This document shows positions 1 through 10,830 of a DNA stretch of 64,000 bases, one piece after another. The DNA lies in the NCBI RefSeq assembly GCF_003086295.3, contig NC_092046.1, positions 105,131,363 to 105,195,362 on the forward strand. Direction: 5' to 3'. This stretch comes from Arachis hypogaea (Eukaryota > Streptophyta > Magnoliopsida > Fabales > Fabaceae). A model generated the notes under the pieces. The model did no database searches. It saw only the letters and a list, made by a program, of their open reading frames with translations, and was not told the DNA's origin. The position numbers were made by a program, and so were the translations under genes. Each line of letters begins with the position of its first letter. Position 1 is the stretch's first letter.

Positions 1-702
1 ATAAAAGGTTATTGGGGTGAGGCTATATTAACTGCTTATTATATTTTAAATAGAATTCCTAATAAAAAGAATAAAATAACTCCATATGAACTTTGGAAGA
101 ATAAAAAGTCTAATCTTAAATATCTTAAAGTTTGGGACTGTAGAGTAATAGTAAAAGTTCCTGAACCTAAAAGAAAGAAATTAGGAGAAAGAGGTATAGA
201 ATGTATTTTCTTAGGATATGCTGAGAACAGTAAAGTTTATAGGTTTGTAGTTATTGAATCTAATGAATCATACTTTGTTAATACAGTTATTGAATCAAGA
301 GATGCAATTTTTTTAGAGGATAGATTTAATTCAACTCCAAGACCTAAAAATAAAATTCTCTTAGAAATAGAAGAAAATGTAGAAAATAAATCCGTTGAAA
401 ATATTGAACCTAGAAAAAGTAAAAATAAGAAAAGCAAAGACTTATGGACCAGATTTCTTTATGTTCCTTGTGGAAGGGATAGGAGAATCGATAGATAACA
501 TTGCACCTATATGCCTTCATATAGAAGGTGATCCTGAGACCTATGAAGAGGCTAATAAGGTCTCGAGATTCAAATTTTTGGAAAGAAGCAATACAAGATG
601 AAATAGACTCAATAATGAGAAATAATACTTGGAATTTGGAAATTAGTGGATCTTCCTCATGGGTCAAGGGCCATTGGTTCTAAATAAATTTTTAAAAAGA
701 AA
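1..702 (+). pseudogene. Ty1/copia pol: integrase C-terminal part, frameshifted, cut by window start
   Basis: Frame 1 is open from base 1 and reads as the end of a copia integrase: a run containing TAYYILNRIP, then TPYELW, then a region like FLGYAENSKVYRF. These match the integrase core end and the GKGY/FLGY region of plant Ty1/copia polyproteins. The frame stops near 498. The downstream spacer (the YGPDFF and DPETYEEA segments) continues in another frame, so there is a frameshift near 430-440. More stops lie before the reverse transcriptase at 703. The order integrase, reverse transcriptase, RNase H is the copia order. The 5' LTR, gag and protease would lie left of the window. Not functional. 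Confidence 0.85.
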
Positions 703-1701
703 ATGAAAGTAGATGGAACTGTTGATAAGTTTAAAACACGGTTAGTTGCTAAGGGGTTTTCACAAAAAGAAGGAATTGATTACTTTGATACATATGCACC
801 AGTAGCAAGAATTGTTACAATTAGAGTGCTTATAGCACTTGCTTCAATTTTTAATTTTGTCATTCACCAAATGGATGTTAAAACAGCTTTCTTAAATGGT
901 GAACTAGGCGAAGAGGTGTATATGAAGCAACCTGAAAGATTTATAGTTGCTGGTCAAGAAAATAAAGTGTGCAAATTAGTTAAGTCTTTATATGGATTGA
1001 AACAAGCCCCTAAGCAATGGTATAAAAAATTTGATGAAACTATTCGTGCTAATGGATATAAAATAAATGAATCTGATAAATGTGTGTATAGTAAAGTTAA
1101 AAATGGTAAAGGTGTTATGATTTGTTTATATGTTGATGATATGTTTATTTTTGGTACTGATTTAGAAGAGGTAGAAAAAATTAAACATTTTTTGTCTAGT
1201 AATTTTGATATGAAAGATATGGGAGTTGTAGATATAATTTTAGGAATTAAAATTGTTAGAGATGATCATAATTTAGGATTATCTCAATCTCATTATATAG
1301 AAAAAATATTAAAAAAGTTTAATGAGTTTGAAGAATATTCGGTGAGTACTCCTTTTGATCCAAGTATTAAATTAGTACCCAATACAGGTTCGTCTGTTTC
1401 ACAAACTGAGTATACAAAAATAATTGGATGTTTAATGTATACTATGACCTGTACTAGGCCAGATATAGCATATGCTGTAGGTCGCTTAAGTCGGCATACA
1501 AGCAATCCAAGTAAAGACCATTGGCATGCTGTTCGAAGAATATTAAAATATTTAAAAGGAACAATAAACTATATTTTGTTGTATAGTGGTGAACGTTCTG
1601 TTTTAGAAGGATATATAGATGTCAGTTGGATAAATTATACAGAAGATCATGCATCAACAAGTGGTTGGATCTTTACCCTTAGTGGGGGTGCTGTTTCTTA
1701 G
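703..1701 (+). pseudogene. Ty1/copia reverse transcriptase domain
   Basis: An open stretch of 332 codons with the RVT_2 signature of plant copia elements: KTRLVAKGFSQKEGIDYFDT, then QMDVKTAFLNGEL, then SLYGLKQAPKQWYKKFD, then the catalytic YVDD box near 1132-1143, then TRPDIAYAVGRLSR. It continues the integrase fragment upstream and leads into RNase H downstream. The first ATG is internal to the ancestral polyprotein, so 703 is not a biological start. It ends at a TAG (1699-1701) where the family normally has Trp before GSKKQ, a likely TGG-to-TAG change. It lacks a continuous polyprotein and is inactive. Confidence 0.92.
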
Positions 1702-2079
1702 GGATCCAAAAAACAAACTTGTATAACGAATTCTACCATGCCTGCAGAATTTGTTGCTTTGGCAGCAACAAACAAGGAAGCTGAATGGCTTAGAGATTTA
1801 TTACATAAAATTTCAATTTGGCCAAAACCAATGGCACCAATTTCTATACATTGTGATAGCCAAACAACATTATCAAAGACTTATAGTCAAGTTTATAATG
1901 AAAAATCTAGGCACATTAGAGTAAGACATAGCTATGTTAAAAACCTTATTGGTAATGGAATTATATTTATAAATTTTATAAGGTTAGAATAAAATCTTGC
2001 AGATCCTTTGATGAAAGAATTGACAAGGGATTTGGTGTTTAAAACATCAAAAGGGATGGGACTAAAATCTGTATTTTAA
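1702..2079 (+). pseudogene. Ty1/copia RNase H C-terminal end
   Basis: It continues in the reverse-transcriptase frame with GSKKQTC, then EFVALAATNKEAEWLRDLL, then HCDSQTT, then KSRHIRVRHSYVKNLI, the usual copia RNase H end. A TAA near 1990-1992 interrupts the final segment (NLADPLMKEL continues after it). The natural polyprotein stop is probably the TAA at 2077-2079. With the TAG at 1699, at least two nonsense changes and one frameshift break this pol gene. Confidence 0.85.
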
Positions 2080-2648
2080 ATAATTACCAACAGTGGAAAT
2101 CCAACTCACACTTGAGTAACATCAAGTCTTGAGTTCAATGCGGTAAAGTACACTATTAGAGTAATTGTAAGTACCCATAATTATTTCTTTCATTCCAAGG
2201 TAAAAAGTACTTGGAACCATAATAGTATAAAAGAATAGGATGAGCTTTGCTCTTAATAGACCTATAGCAAGTATATTATTGTTGAAGTATTTAATTATGG
2301 GATACTTTTGATAGAGTCTACCTATATGAGTGTGAACTGAGGCCGGTTCTTGGAGTTAAGATTTTACTCTTAAAGAACTCACAAAAGGATACAAGACACA
2401 AGGCCATGTAGTATACTAAATGTGTTGTATTTAATATAACATCTAAATGATACCGAAATTTTATGTGTTATCAGTGCACGCTTGTTCATATGAGTTAAAT
2501 GGTTCAAAGCTTGTCTACCATTTTAAATTCGGATGAGTGAATACCACTGATTACTAGGTAAAGGTTCAAATCACAAGATACCTCTATTGAAAGCATAAAA
2601 CTTCCAGAATGATAGGATTGAAATGAAATTTTGACAATGGTGGGGGAT
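2080..2648 (+). other. Copia 3' untranslated spacer and polypurine tract
   Basis: Non-coding stretch between the pol end and the 3' LTR. It finishes in a purine run, tggtgggggat, at about 2639-2648. That is the usual polypurine tract immediately before a Ty1/copia 3' LTR. No gene is seen. Confidence 0.65.
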
Positions 2649-3090
2649 TGTGAGATATATTTTCAAAATATGTGAAAAGCTATTTTGAAGAGTTACATCT
2701 TTTCATAGAGTTGTGACTTATTCAAAAGTTATTCCTGTTAAAAAGTTACAACTATTTGAAAAGTTATGTCTGTAGAAAGGTTGTAACTATCTGAAAAATT
2801 GTGTCTGTTGAGTACGTAGCTACATGTTGCATGTACTCCATATCTATAAATTTTTCTCATTTCATTATTGCTGAACAATCCATCTCAACACTTTCTTTAT
2901 GCGCAAAAGAAAGAATAGAGAATATTATTCTGTAAATTATCATTTAGTGTAAAACTTGATTGTGTGAGTGCATAAACAAGTCAAGTGTTCTTTATTGTAT
3001 CCTACAGAAAATTCGTCAGTAACCCATTTTGTACACCATTGTACATTGGTGAAGGTGAATTAAGCCTAAATGAAAGTGTATGTAACACAC
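2649..3090 (+). repeat. Probable 3' LTR of the copia element (right edge uncertain)
   Basis: The LTR should start right after the polypurine tract with tgtgagatat at 2649. Inside are short diverged repeats of a ttacaactatttgaaaag-type unit (about 2690-2800). A TATA-like ctataaattt lies near 2845. The right edge is a guess: a CA end around 3089 is plausible, but the 5' LTR is outside the window so the ends cannot be matched. Confidence 0.5.
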
Positions 3091-3189
3091 GCCTCGAAGA
3101 ATTGTGCTATTTGATTTACTATCCCCTATTCTATCAAGGAAGCTCACACTTTGGTAACTAGTTAAGAATAAATCAATACTTATTATTTA

Positions 3190-3660
3190 TACAGACAATA
3201 ATCAACTCAAAAGAAGTTTATTGTTGGGCCAAATATTAACATTGAAACTTATGTTTATTTTCTATTTAATTATGCAACCACTAATAGAGTCAAAAGAAGG
3301 CTGGTGTTTGGCCAATTAATAAAAAATATATGCAGTAATAAATAGGCATAATTCTCAAGTTTTCATATAAACAATGAGTCGATCCAAAGATAGGCTCATT
3401 GTTTGACAGAATTTTGTTCAGAATATTTGGTAAGTCGCACTAAATGAAGTTATGTGTACGTTGTTTATGTAGGTATGGATCGGCTCAAAGAAAGCTCTGT
3501 ACTTAATCAAATTATATGCGCATTTGTAGTAATAAACATGTGATACTTATCTGGTTCCATGTGAATAATAAATTTGTCCAATGATTGATTTATTGTTTGA
3601 CAGAATTTATTATTAATGTTTGACTATTGGGTTAAAAATACCGTTTACAAATTAATAATT
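3190..3660 (+). repeat. Five or six diverged ~95-bp repeats next to the copia LTR
   Basis: A core resembling caaagaaggctcattgttt followed by gacagaattt recurs in degraded form near 3205, 3290, 3380, 3482, 3578 and 3655, about every 90-105 bases. Copies differ widely, so this is an old array. It may belong to the copia LTR, extending the LTR to this point, or be an adjacent repeat. No coding potential. Confidence 0.45.
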
Positions 3661-4424
3661 CTATTCAAAGACTAAATATTAATGTTGTATTAGATATCTG
3701 TAATTAGTCCCACCATTATATGAATTTTATTCATATGACATGTAGCTTGTGTGAATATATTATTTTTCTTTAAAGTTATATATACCAATTTTAGTCTATT
3801 TTTAAATAGAATTTTTTTGAAAATTGAAAAAAAAAAAGAAACTTTCTATCATTAGTAACTTATATTTCATTAAATCATACTCATATGATCTTTTGAAATA
3901 AATATAATTGATAACTTATATTAATTCGGTGGAAGTAAGTATATTTTCAATATTCTTATATGTTAATGGCATATAGAACTGTAAATAAGGTTATATATTC
4001 AACTCTAAGGGAGACAATTATAATCTCATTAGGTGCCTCAAGAAAGTTATAAAACTCAAAAGTGTATAAAATTTATTATGCTTTGGTAGTAGTCTGATGG
4101 ATAACAATATACTTTATTGATATCTTTAAGAGATATTTGAGTCCATTAATAGTAGACAAATAAATTTTGTTATAGCAAAATATTATATGTTCATACATAA
4201 GAAGTTAGAAACTAAAGTTAGAGATTATTTGGTATTCAAATTTTGATTTTATTGGATGTTAAGAAAATTTTGATCCATTGTTGGTATATTTATATGCTCA
4301 TTGAAAGAGTTTTTTAAAAAAGTATTAAGGAGACACTTATTACTCTTTTCACTAAAGTATTTGAATATAAAACACCTTTTTGAATGCATTCAATTAGGTG
4401 ACTACAAATACCTATTACAAATTA

Positions 4425-4478
<54 letters not shown>

Positions 4479-5634
4479 AAAGACCACTGGGGTTATTTTG
4501 TGATAATATGTTAGTAGTTTAATACTTTAAATTGTTATTAAACAAGAGAGTTTACAGCGTTTTAGTATTTAATGAGCAAGTTAGCACAAATTCCATAAAT
4601 GCATGCATATTTGGTTTATCAGAAACAAACACACAAGATCTTTTATGTGGATACTATTCATATAGGTATCATATCATTTTATAATATATTGTTTTATTGA
4701 GAGTGTACATTTGCATGCTCATGTGGTTTAGACAAATTTATGAATAATAATTGTTTCTACAGAAATAAAATATTCAGTTTCATTTTCACTCTAACTCATG
4801 ATCTCATAAAGTTTATTAATGTTAGACCAATTAAAAATAGGCATGTATAAGATCATTTTCACATGTAATTTCTAATTTTTTTTATCCAAACTTGATTTAT
4901 GTTATTGAATATATTAGTATGATTATTATCGTGGTTTCATTGTAATACTAATGTGATAAAAAATGCGATAATTTCACAATTGATATATGAGACGGACCAG
5001 ATTGTTAAACTATTAAGAAAAATAGAATTTAGATGCGCGAACAAAGTTTATAAGATGTGATTATTTCAGAAAATTATATATGTATGTATAGCACAAGTTA
5101 GAGATTGTTAGGAAATTATTATTTCATAATCTATTTATGGACAATATATATATTAATTATAAGCACAAATTAAACTATTTCATATTAAATGACTTATATA
5201 ACGGTGATCTCAATTATTGTCATAAATGGTGAATTGAATAAGTCATTATTACTTTTGATTTGGAATTAAAGAGAATAAAATTAGAGATATTATTTTATTT
5301 GGGTTTAATAAGTGTCATGCTCAAATATAAATAATGACTTCAGGGTTTTAGTCATTAATACATCAAAGTCGCCTCTGTAACTATTTTCTTATAAAATAAA
5401 AGAGTAGCGATTTAGGTTGAGAAAGATCAAAAAATCACAAGAGCCAAATTTTTTTTAATCAGGCTAACGAATTAAAATATGCTTTCGCATTCAAGTATTT
5501 TTTTTCTTAATAATTTAACATGAATGATCCTGGGTTAAAAAATTCTTAAAATTTTTAACATATTATTATTCTATCATTATCAGAAATTATTTTTGTATAT
5601 TGTATTTTATAAATCTTTTCAAAAGTTATCATCT
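3661..5634. other. AT-rich intergenic stretch
   Basis: No ORF, RNA gene or recognised repeat edge is seen apart from the AT microsatellite listed separately. The 73-codon open frame at 4301-4522 is mostly the (AT)n run and is not a gene. Confidence 0.6.
4428..4475. repeat. (AT)24 microsatellite
   Basis: An uninterrupted AT dinucleotide run of about 48 bases, directly visible. Long AT runs are usually length-variable between accessions. Confidence 0.97.
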
Positions 5635-5768
5635 CTATACTAAAAATGAGTTATTAAATTAGTTATTATGTATTTTTGTATAAATACACGTGTTGTTTAA
5701 TTTATTTTTAACGCGTATTTATGTGACTAATTTAATAACTAATTTTTTTGTGTGTAAATGTAGTATAG
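5635..5768. mobile_element. Small inverted-repeat element (MITE candidate, 134 bp)
   Basis: The left end ctatactaaaaatgagttat is mirrored by the right end aataactaattttt...gtatag, and an internal attaaattagt/actaatttaat pair lies between. Size and AT content fit a MITE. No clear target-site duplication is seen, so the superfamily is not assigned. Confidence 0.45.
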
Positions 5769-6072
5769 TTGAAATCTTTTTATATGCAAATATTATTCAA
5801 AAATGCTTTATACAACTAAAAATCAGTCATTATATATTTATTTATTATTTAATTTATTTTTAATATATATTTTATATTTTTAACATGGGTAGCCAAATAT
5901 TATTACCATCTCTGACTTATCGTAAACCCAAAAGGTGAAATGTTATTTGAACTAAGACAAATGATTTCGTAGTCTTCTCTAAAGGGGATTTTTTATTTTG
6001 ATAAATAAATTAATTATAATAATTATTGAAGTAAATATTTTAAAAAATAATTACTGAAATAAATATTTTTTT

Positions 6073-6185
6073 TATCTCGTTTACAGTTTAAATGAGATAA
6101 TTTTGCATATATCTTATTTACAGTGTAAACAAGATACACATGTGTCGTGTCTTCTCTTATTTTATTTACACTTTAAACGAGATAT
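6073..6185. repeat. Left array of tatctcgttta/taaacgagata palindromes
   Basis: Three adjacent degenerate copies of an imperfect palindrome of about 27 bp (half-site tatctcgttta, then cagt, then taaacgagata) lie at about 6073-6099, 6111-6137 and 6158-6185 in the left arm of the foldback element. Mirror copies lie in the right arm at 7325-7343 (interrupted by the nested insertion) and 8471-8501. They could be sub-terminal transposase-binding sites or only by-products of the inverted repeat. Confidence 0.75.
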
Positions 6186-6359
6186 GTGTATTGGTAAAAA
6201 AAATATTTTTTTTGAAAAATAATAAAAAATATTAATAATATCAATAATCCAAACTTTTAACATGTAATTAGTATATAAAAAACTGGTAGAAAATATTAAA
6301 ATAAATATGTTTGATCAATTAGTACTAAAAAAGAGTACATAAAAAAAGATTTTAGATTA

Positions 6360-6890
6360 GAGTAAAGTATCGTTTTTGTCCCCAATATTTAGGGTAAATT
6401 CTATTTGTGTCCCTAACATTTAAATCGTCCTATTTGTATCCCTAACGTTTGTAAAAGTGATTCAATGTTATCTTGCCGTCAATTATACATCATGAGTGCT
6501 TTAGTTTAAGTTTTAAAAATCTTTTCTTGAAATTAGAATACAAATGTCTGAGATAGAATCGATGGTCCACTTCGAAAAATAACTCATCAAAAGTTGAAAC
6601 TAATTCCTACAACATTTATATAATTCACTTTTCTAGGGACATAATTGAATCTAAACACAAATAATGGGTATAATATTAAAATCGAACATATCCAAGTGAG
6701 ACCTAATTGAGAATGAATACATCCAACTGAGAATAATTGAAAAATATAATCTGATTTGTTAGTATAATTAATAGTAGGATAACATTGAATCACTTTTATA
6801 AACGTTGGAGATACAAATAGGACGATTTAAACGTTAGGGACACAAATAAGACTTACCCCAAATGTTAGGGACAAAAACGATACTTTACTC
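6360..6890. mobile_element. 531-bp MITE-like element nested in the left foldback arm
   Basis: Terminal inverted repeats gagtaaagtatcgtttttgt (6360) and acaaaaacgatactttactc (ending 6890) extend inward for about 110 bases with few mismatches. The flanks carry a perfect 10-bp duplication, ttttagatta (6350-6359 and 6891-6900). A 9-10 bp duplication suggests a Mutator-type MITE. The end sequence resembles a repeat family I recall as common in legumes. The minus-strand open frame at 6587-6793 is inside it and has no family resemblance. Confidence 0.88.
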
Positions 6891-7343
6891 TTTTAGATTA
6901 AAATATGATCAATTGGATTAATTTAAATTTGAAAAATAAAAAATTCGTAGGTGTTCAAGTTGCATGATGAAACCATTATCTCATCTCCTACTATCCCCAT
7001 TAACCTCTCCTAACAATTGGTGGCAAACGGTTATCTTTCAATCTCCCATTCTTTTTCTGATCGTCCATCACTCTCCCATTCTTTCATGAAACTTGAACAC
7101 GTACGAATTTTTTATTTTTCAAAATTTAAATCAATCCAATTGGATTTTATTTTAATCTAAAATTTTTTATGTACTATTTTTGAGTACTAATTGATCAAAT
7201 ATATCCATTTTAATCTTTTTTATCAACTATTTTATTTACTAATTCCATGCTAAAAGTTTGGATTATTGATATTATTAATATTCTTTATTATTTTCTGAAA
7301 AAAATATTTTTTTATAAATACACGTATCTCGTTTATACTGTAA

Positions 7344-8426
7344 GACTGTGTTTGGTTTATGTGTAGTTTGAGACATAGACACAAATACATAGACATTGAA
7401 GACATAGACATAGTGATACACGTATTTTTTTAATTTGTTTGATAAGTAAGCACAAGACACAATAATAAATTAACTCTTCATAAAATATCAACATTGCCCT
7501 TACCACAAAATATCACCACCACCGTCACCATTTTCTCTTTGTCACTATTTAAACAATCACCTCTATTTTTTTACTACTATTAACAACTCTTGAACTAATA
7601 AAAGAAATTAATCAAATAAAATAATCCAAGATATTTAACAAATGGTCCTAATTAGCTTCTAATAAAATATAATTTATTTAAAAAAAAAACAAAACAAAGA
7701 ACACTTCATCAACAAACATTCCTAACCATTTGCCTCCAACAACACTAAAGTCTTCTTTTCATCTTCAGTTTAAAAATCCACCAACAAGGCTAGTAGCCAT
7801 TGTTGTAACCTTGATTTTAAAAATGATGAAACTCTTGAACAAGAGAGGCAAAGGCAGAAGCAAATCGAAAAAAAGAGAAGAAGAATGACAGATCTGGAAG
7901 CTAACGACATTAAAGACAATGATAGATGCGATATAGAGCAGTAACAATGGAGGATTTGGGCGTCAACAAAGGTAGATACAACAAGAAGTAGAAGAGGCAG
8001 AGGAATAGGCCAAGAAGAAGAAGAAGAATAAAAAAGAGATTAGGAAAATAGACAAAAAGATGAAGAGGAGGAAGAGAAAAATATGTAGCTATTCTGGAAG
8101 AGAAATAGACCATGATGAAGAGAAAGAGAAAGATGGAGGTGAAGAGATGGAGGAGTTCAGATTTACTAGGAAAGATGAAGTGGAAGGAGATGAAGTAGGA
8201 TGGAGGGTAATGTTAGAAATTTTATAAAATTAGTAATAGTGAAATTGTCTAAAAAATGATATAATTTGTGTCCACCTTTAAAAATTCAAAGATACAAAAT
8301 ATACGTATTCTATGTATTCTTGTGTGTAACCGCGTTTCTCACTTTTTTGTGTCTTATACAACAAACATTGGACGTGTGTCACTGTGTCTATGTCTTTGAT
8401 AGACATAGACAGTAACCAACAGGCCG
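7344..8426. mobile_element. 1.08-kb element nested in the right foldback arm (PIF/Harbinger-like candidate)
   Basis: The left end gactgtgtttggttt and the complement of the right end, cggcctgttggtt, match imperfectly. Internal segments around agacatagacac and gtgtcttata are mirrored further in. Both ends abut TAA (7341-7343 and 8427-8429), and joining across them restores the interrupted tatctcgttta/taaacaagata palindrome. A 3-bp TAA duplication and GGCCTGTTTGG-type ends suit Tourist/Harbinger elements. The middle (7800-8220) is purine-rich low-complexity sequence, possibly captured; no credible protein is encoded. Confidence 0.7.
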
Positions 8427-8597
8427 TAAACAAGATAATGAAGATATACACATGTCACGTTTTTCTCTCTTATCTCGTTTACAGTCACTGTAAACGAGAT
8501 AAGAAGGAAATATTTATTTTGGTATATTTTTTAAAATATTTATTTTATTAATTATTATAATTAATTAATTTATTAAAATAAAAAACCCTCTCTAAAG

Positions 8598-10138
8598 GCT
8601 ACCTATATAATCTTAAAAAATAATTCTATTTTGAACCTTATTTTTTTAATTTAAAATTACAAAAATTCTCTTAAGTTTTAATATTTTCTCTTTTAACACT
8701 GTCCTTATTCTCATTCAAAGAAATTGCAGTGAGTCACCCAAAAAAACAAGTCACCAAAAAAAAAAACCCAAATTGCAGTGACAACAATCCACAAGCTTCT
8801 CCTCATACAATGGCTAAAAAAGAACTCATCCATGGTAGCATTGCACTCAAGGAAACCTAAATCAATTTAAAGTTCACAAAGAAATTACAATGCTCCATAT
8901 TTCATCTTCCTCTTCCACTCCCTAACCCTCATGCTCCTTTTCCAAAAATAATTAAATGAATAAAATATAAAAAATAAATTTTTAATTAGTTAACATTAGA
9001 TTTTTATTATAAAATTATTTTGTTAATCCAATTTAAAGTTTAAAATTTAAATTTATAGTCTAAAATTTAAAATTTAAAATAAAAAATAATTTAAAAAAGA
9101 AAATAATTAATTTTAACTAAAAAAATTAGTTCCCTAGTTAAACTTAGTTTTAATTACATTCATTCCATTTATATTGTATTTGTACTATATATTTCAATTT
9201 GGAACTTCATTGATTATTTTGTGTGTCCCTCCTCCCTCGTGTTGGTACTCAATTTATTCTTGTCCATTATGAACTAGATGTCATAAACCGTACCCTAATA
9301 AAGAGCTAGAATTGGATAAAATTTAAACCTCTTAATTGCTATAATGCTACGTATAGCTATTGCAATGACTATTTACTATTTAGTAATGTGAGAAAACGAA
9401 CTTTTTCGGTCAATAACAGTCAATTTTCTTAAAACAATTTTATTTATCTGAAATTTTATATCTTAAATTATAATTATCTTAAATCTTAAATTATAAATCT
9501 AAATTCTAAAGTTGATTAATATTGACTAACCCAAATTTAAATTCTCTGTATTTTTTCTTATATCATATGCAAGATAATACAGACGATATAGTTACTATAT
9601 AACCAATAGAAAATAAAATTGACATTATAAAATTAAAGTGATACAAGTTAAATATGATTTTTTTAAAATACTTTTTACTAAATAAGAAATATATATTTTT
9701 TATTAATTAAACAAATAATCACTTTTTATTTTGTTATATTTTATATGAATGATTGAGATTTAAAACTACTAATTAGATTAATTATATTTTTAAAAAGAAT
9801 TCGAATGGACTAAATATATTTTTTAACAAAAGAGGAAAAAAAAATAAAAAATTCATAACCTAATATAGTACACATAAGTATGTTATTTTTATAAAGGTGT
9901 TAAGCTTCCTAATTTATTTGGGACTGTATTAACATTCCTAAACATATACGAATGGCTTCAAACCAACCCACCCTCCACCTCACCTTTTTGCAATGAGCAC
10001 ACAGTGGTTTGGAGCATAGAGGCGTGATAGCAAGCACTTGGAATTGGTTGGTTGGGTGGGTGAGTAAGTAGTACCAAATTAAAGGCACACACTAGCCGCT
10101 GAAGCCTAGTTAAAATGACACATTAATATGTGTTTTAA
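8598..10138. other. AT-rich intergenic stretch
   Basis: Long A/T tracts with simple aaatttaaa repeats (around 9030-9120). No open frame or RNA gene is supported. Confidence 0.6.
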
Positions 10139-10830
10139 TAGAGGTGTTGAAATCCAAATCGATTTAAATTGTTTATTCAATTTAATCTAAATTAAAAATT
10201 AATTAAAATCATACTAATTTGGATTTGATTGGATTCTATCTTTTGTAAACTGTTGGATCAGATTGGATTTTAAATCTACTTTTCATAATCGATCCAATAT
10301 AATACAAACTGCACAGTGTGCTATAATATTATTATTTTATTATTATATCTACAATTATACTTATAGAATGTTCAATTTGTTATATATTTTTATGTTATTC
10401 ATGTATTATTATTATTTAATAAATATTTTATGTCCAAAATGTCATTATTTATTTATTTTAATTAATCTATAATTTTATTTCTATTGTTATGTTATCATTA
10501 GTTTTTTTAAGATATTGTTGGGACTTGTTATGTTATTGTTGATTATTTAAAATTTGATGTTGAGACTTGTTATATGTATTTAATTTTTTTAATTTATAAA
10601 AATCGCAAATCCAATCCAATCCGATCCAAACCACTTGAAATTAGATTGGATCGCATCGAATTTCTTTTTTAAAAATCATCAAATCCAAACCACAAGTAAA
10701 ATTAATGTCCGGATCATATGAGTTTTGACCGATCCAAACAGTAAACACTCCCATCTCTTAATATGCTGCACATACTAGCCGCTGAAGCATAGATAAAATG
10801 ACATATTAGTATGTCTCTTGATATGCTGCA
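10086..10830 (+). repeat. Direct repeats (~55 bp) flanking the 10.1-kb element
   Basis: The block cactagccgctgaagcctag...aaaatgacacattaatatgt near 10090-10138 recurs as actagccgctgaagcatag...aaaatgacatattagtatgt near 10773-10825, on either side of the element. This is much too long for a normal target-site duplication. The element probably lies in or beside a tandem duplication. Confidence 0.75.
10139..10765. mobile_element. Element rich in ATCCAATCC-type repeats (hAT-MITE candidate)
   Basis: The left end gaggtgttgaaatcc pairs roughly with the right end gatccaaacagtaaacactcc. Interior terminal regions are rich in ggattggat/atccaatcc units on opposite strands, a look shared by many plant hAT-type non-autonomous elements. 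The target-site duplication is not resolved. The 69-codon plus-strand open frame inside is AT-rich and not credible. Confidence 0.5.

Larger units (their letters stand above)
5985..8588. mobile_element. Foldback Mutator-like element with two nested insertions
   Basis: The terminal sequence gggattttttattttg at 5985 is mirrored by ...aaaataaaaaaccc ending at 8588. Both ends are flanked by an identical 9-bp duplication, tctctaaag (5976-5984 and 8589-8597), the size typical of Mutator. The arms pair along almost their full length; for example 6235-6355 mirrors 7165-7300 and 6901-6985 mirrors 7075-7160. Only about 90 bases form the loop near 6985-7075. One element sits in the left arm (6360-6890) and another in the right arm (7344-8426). 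Removing both with their duplications leaves about 977 bp. It encodes nothing, so it is non-autonomous. Confidence 0.88.

Noticed and set aside
4301..4522. 73-codon open frame with poly Ile-Tyr
   Set aside because: Product of the (AT)24 microsatellite.
7765..8113. Hydrophobic minus-strand open frames
   Set aside because: Antisense of a GA-rich purine tract inside a nested transposon; composition artefact.
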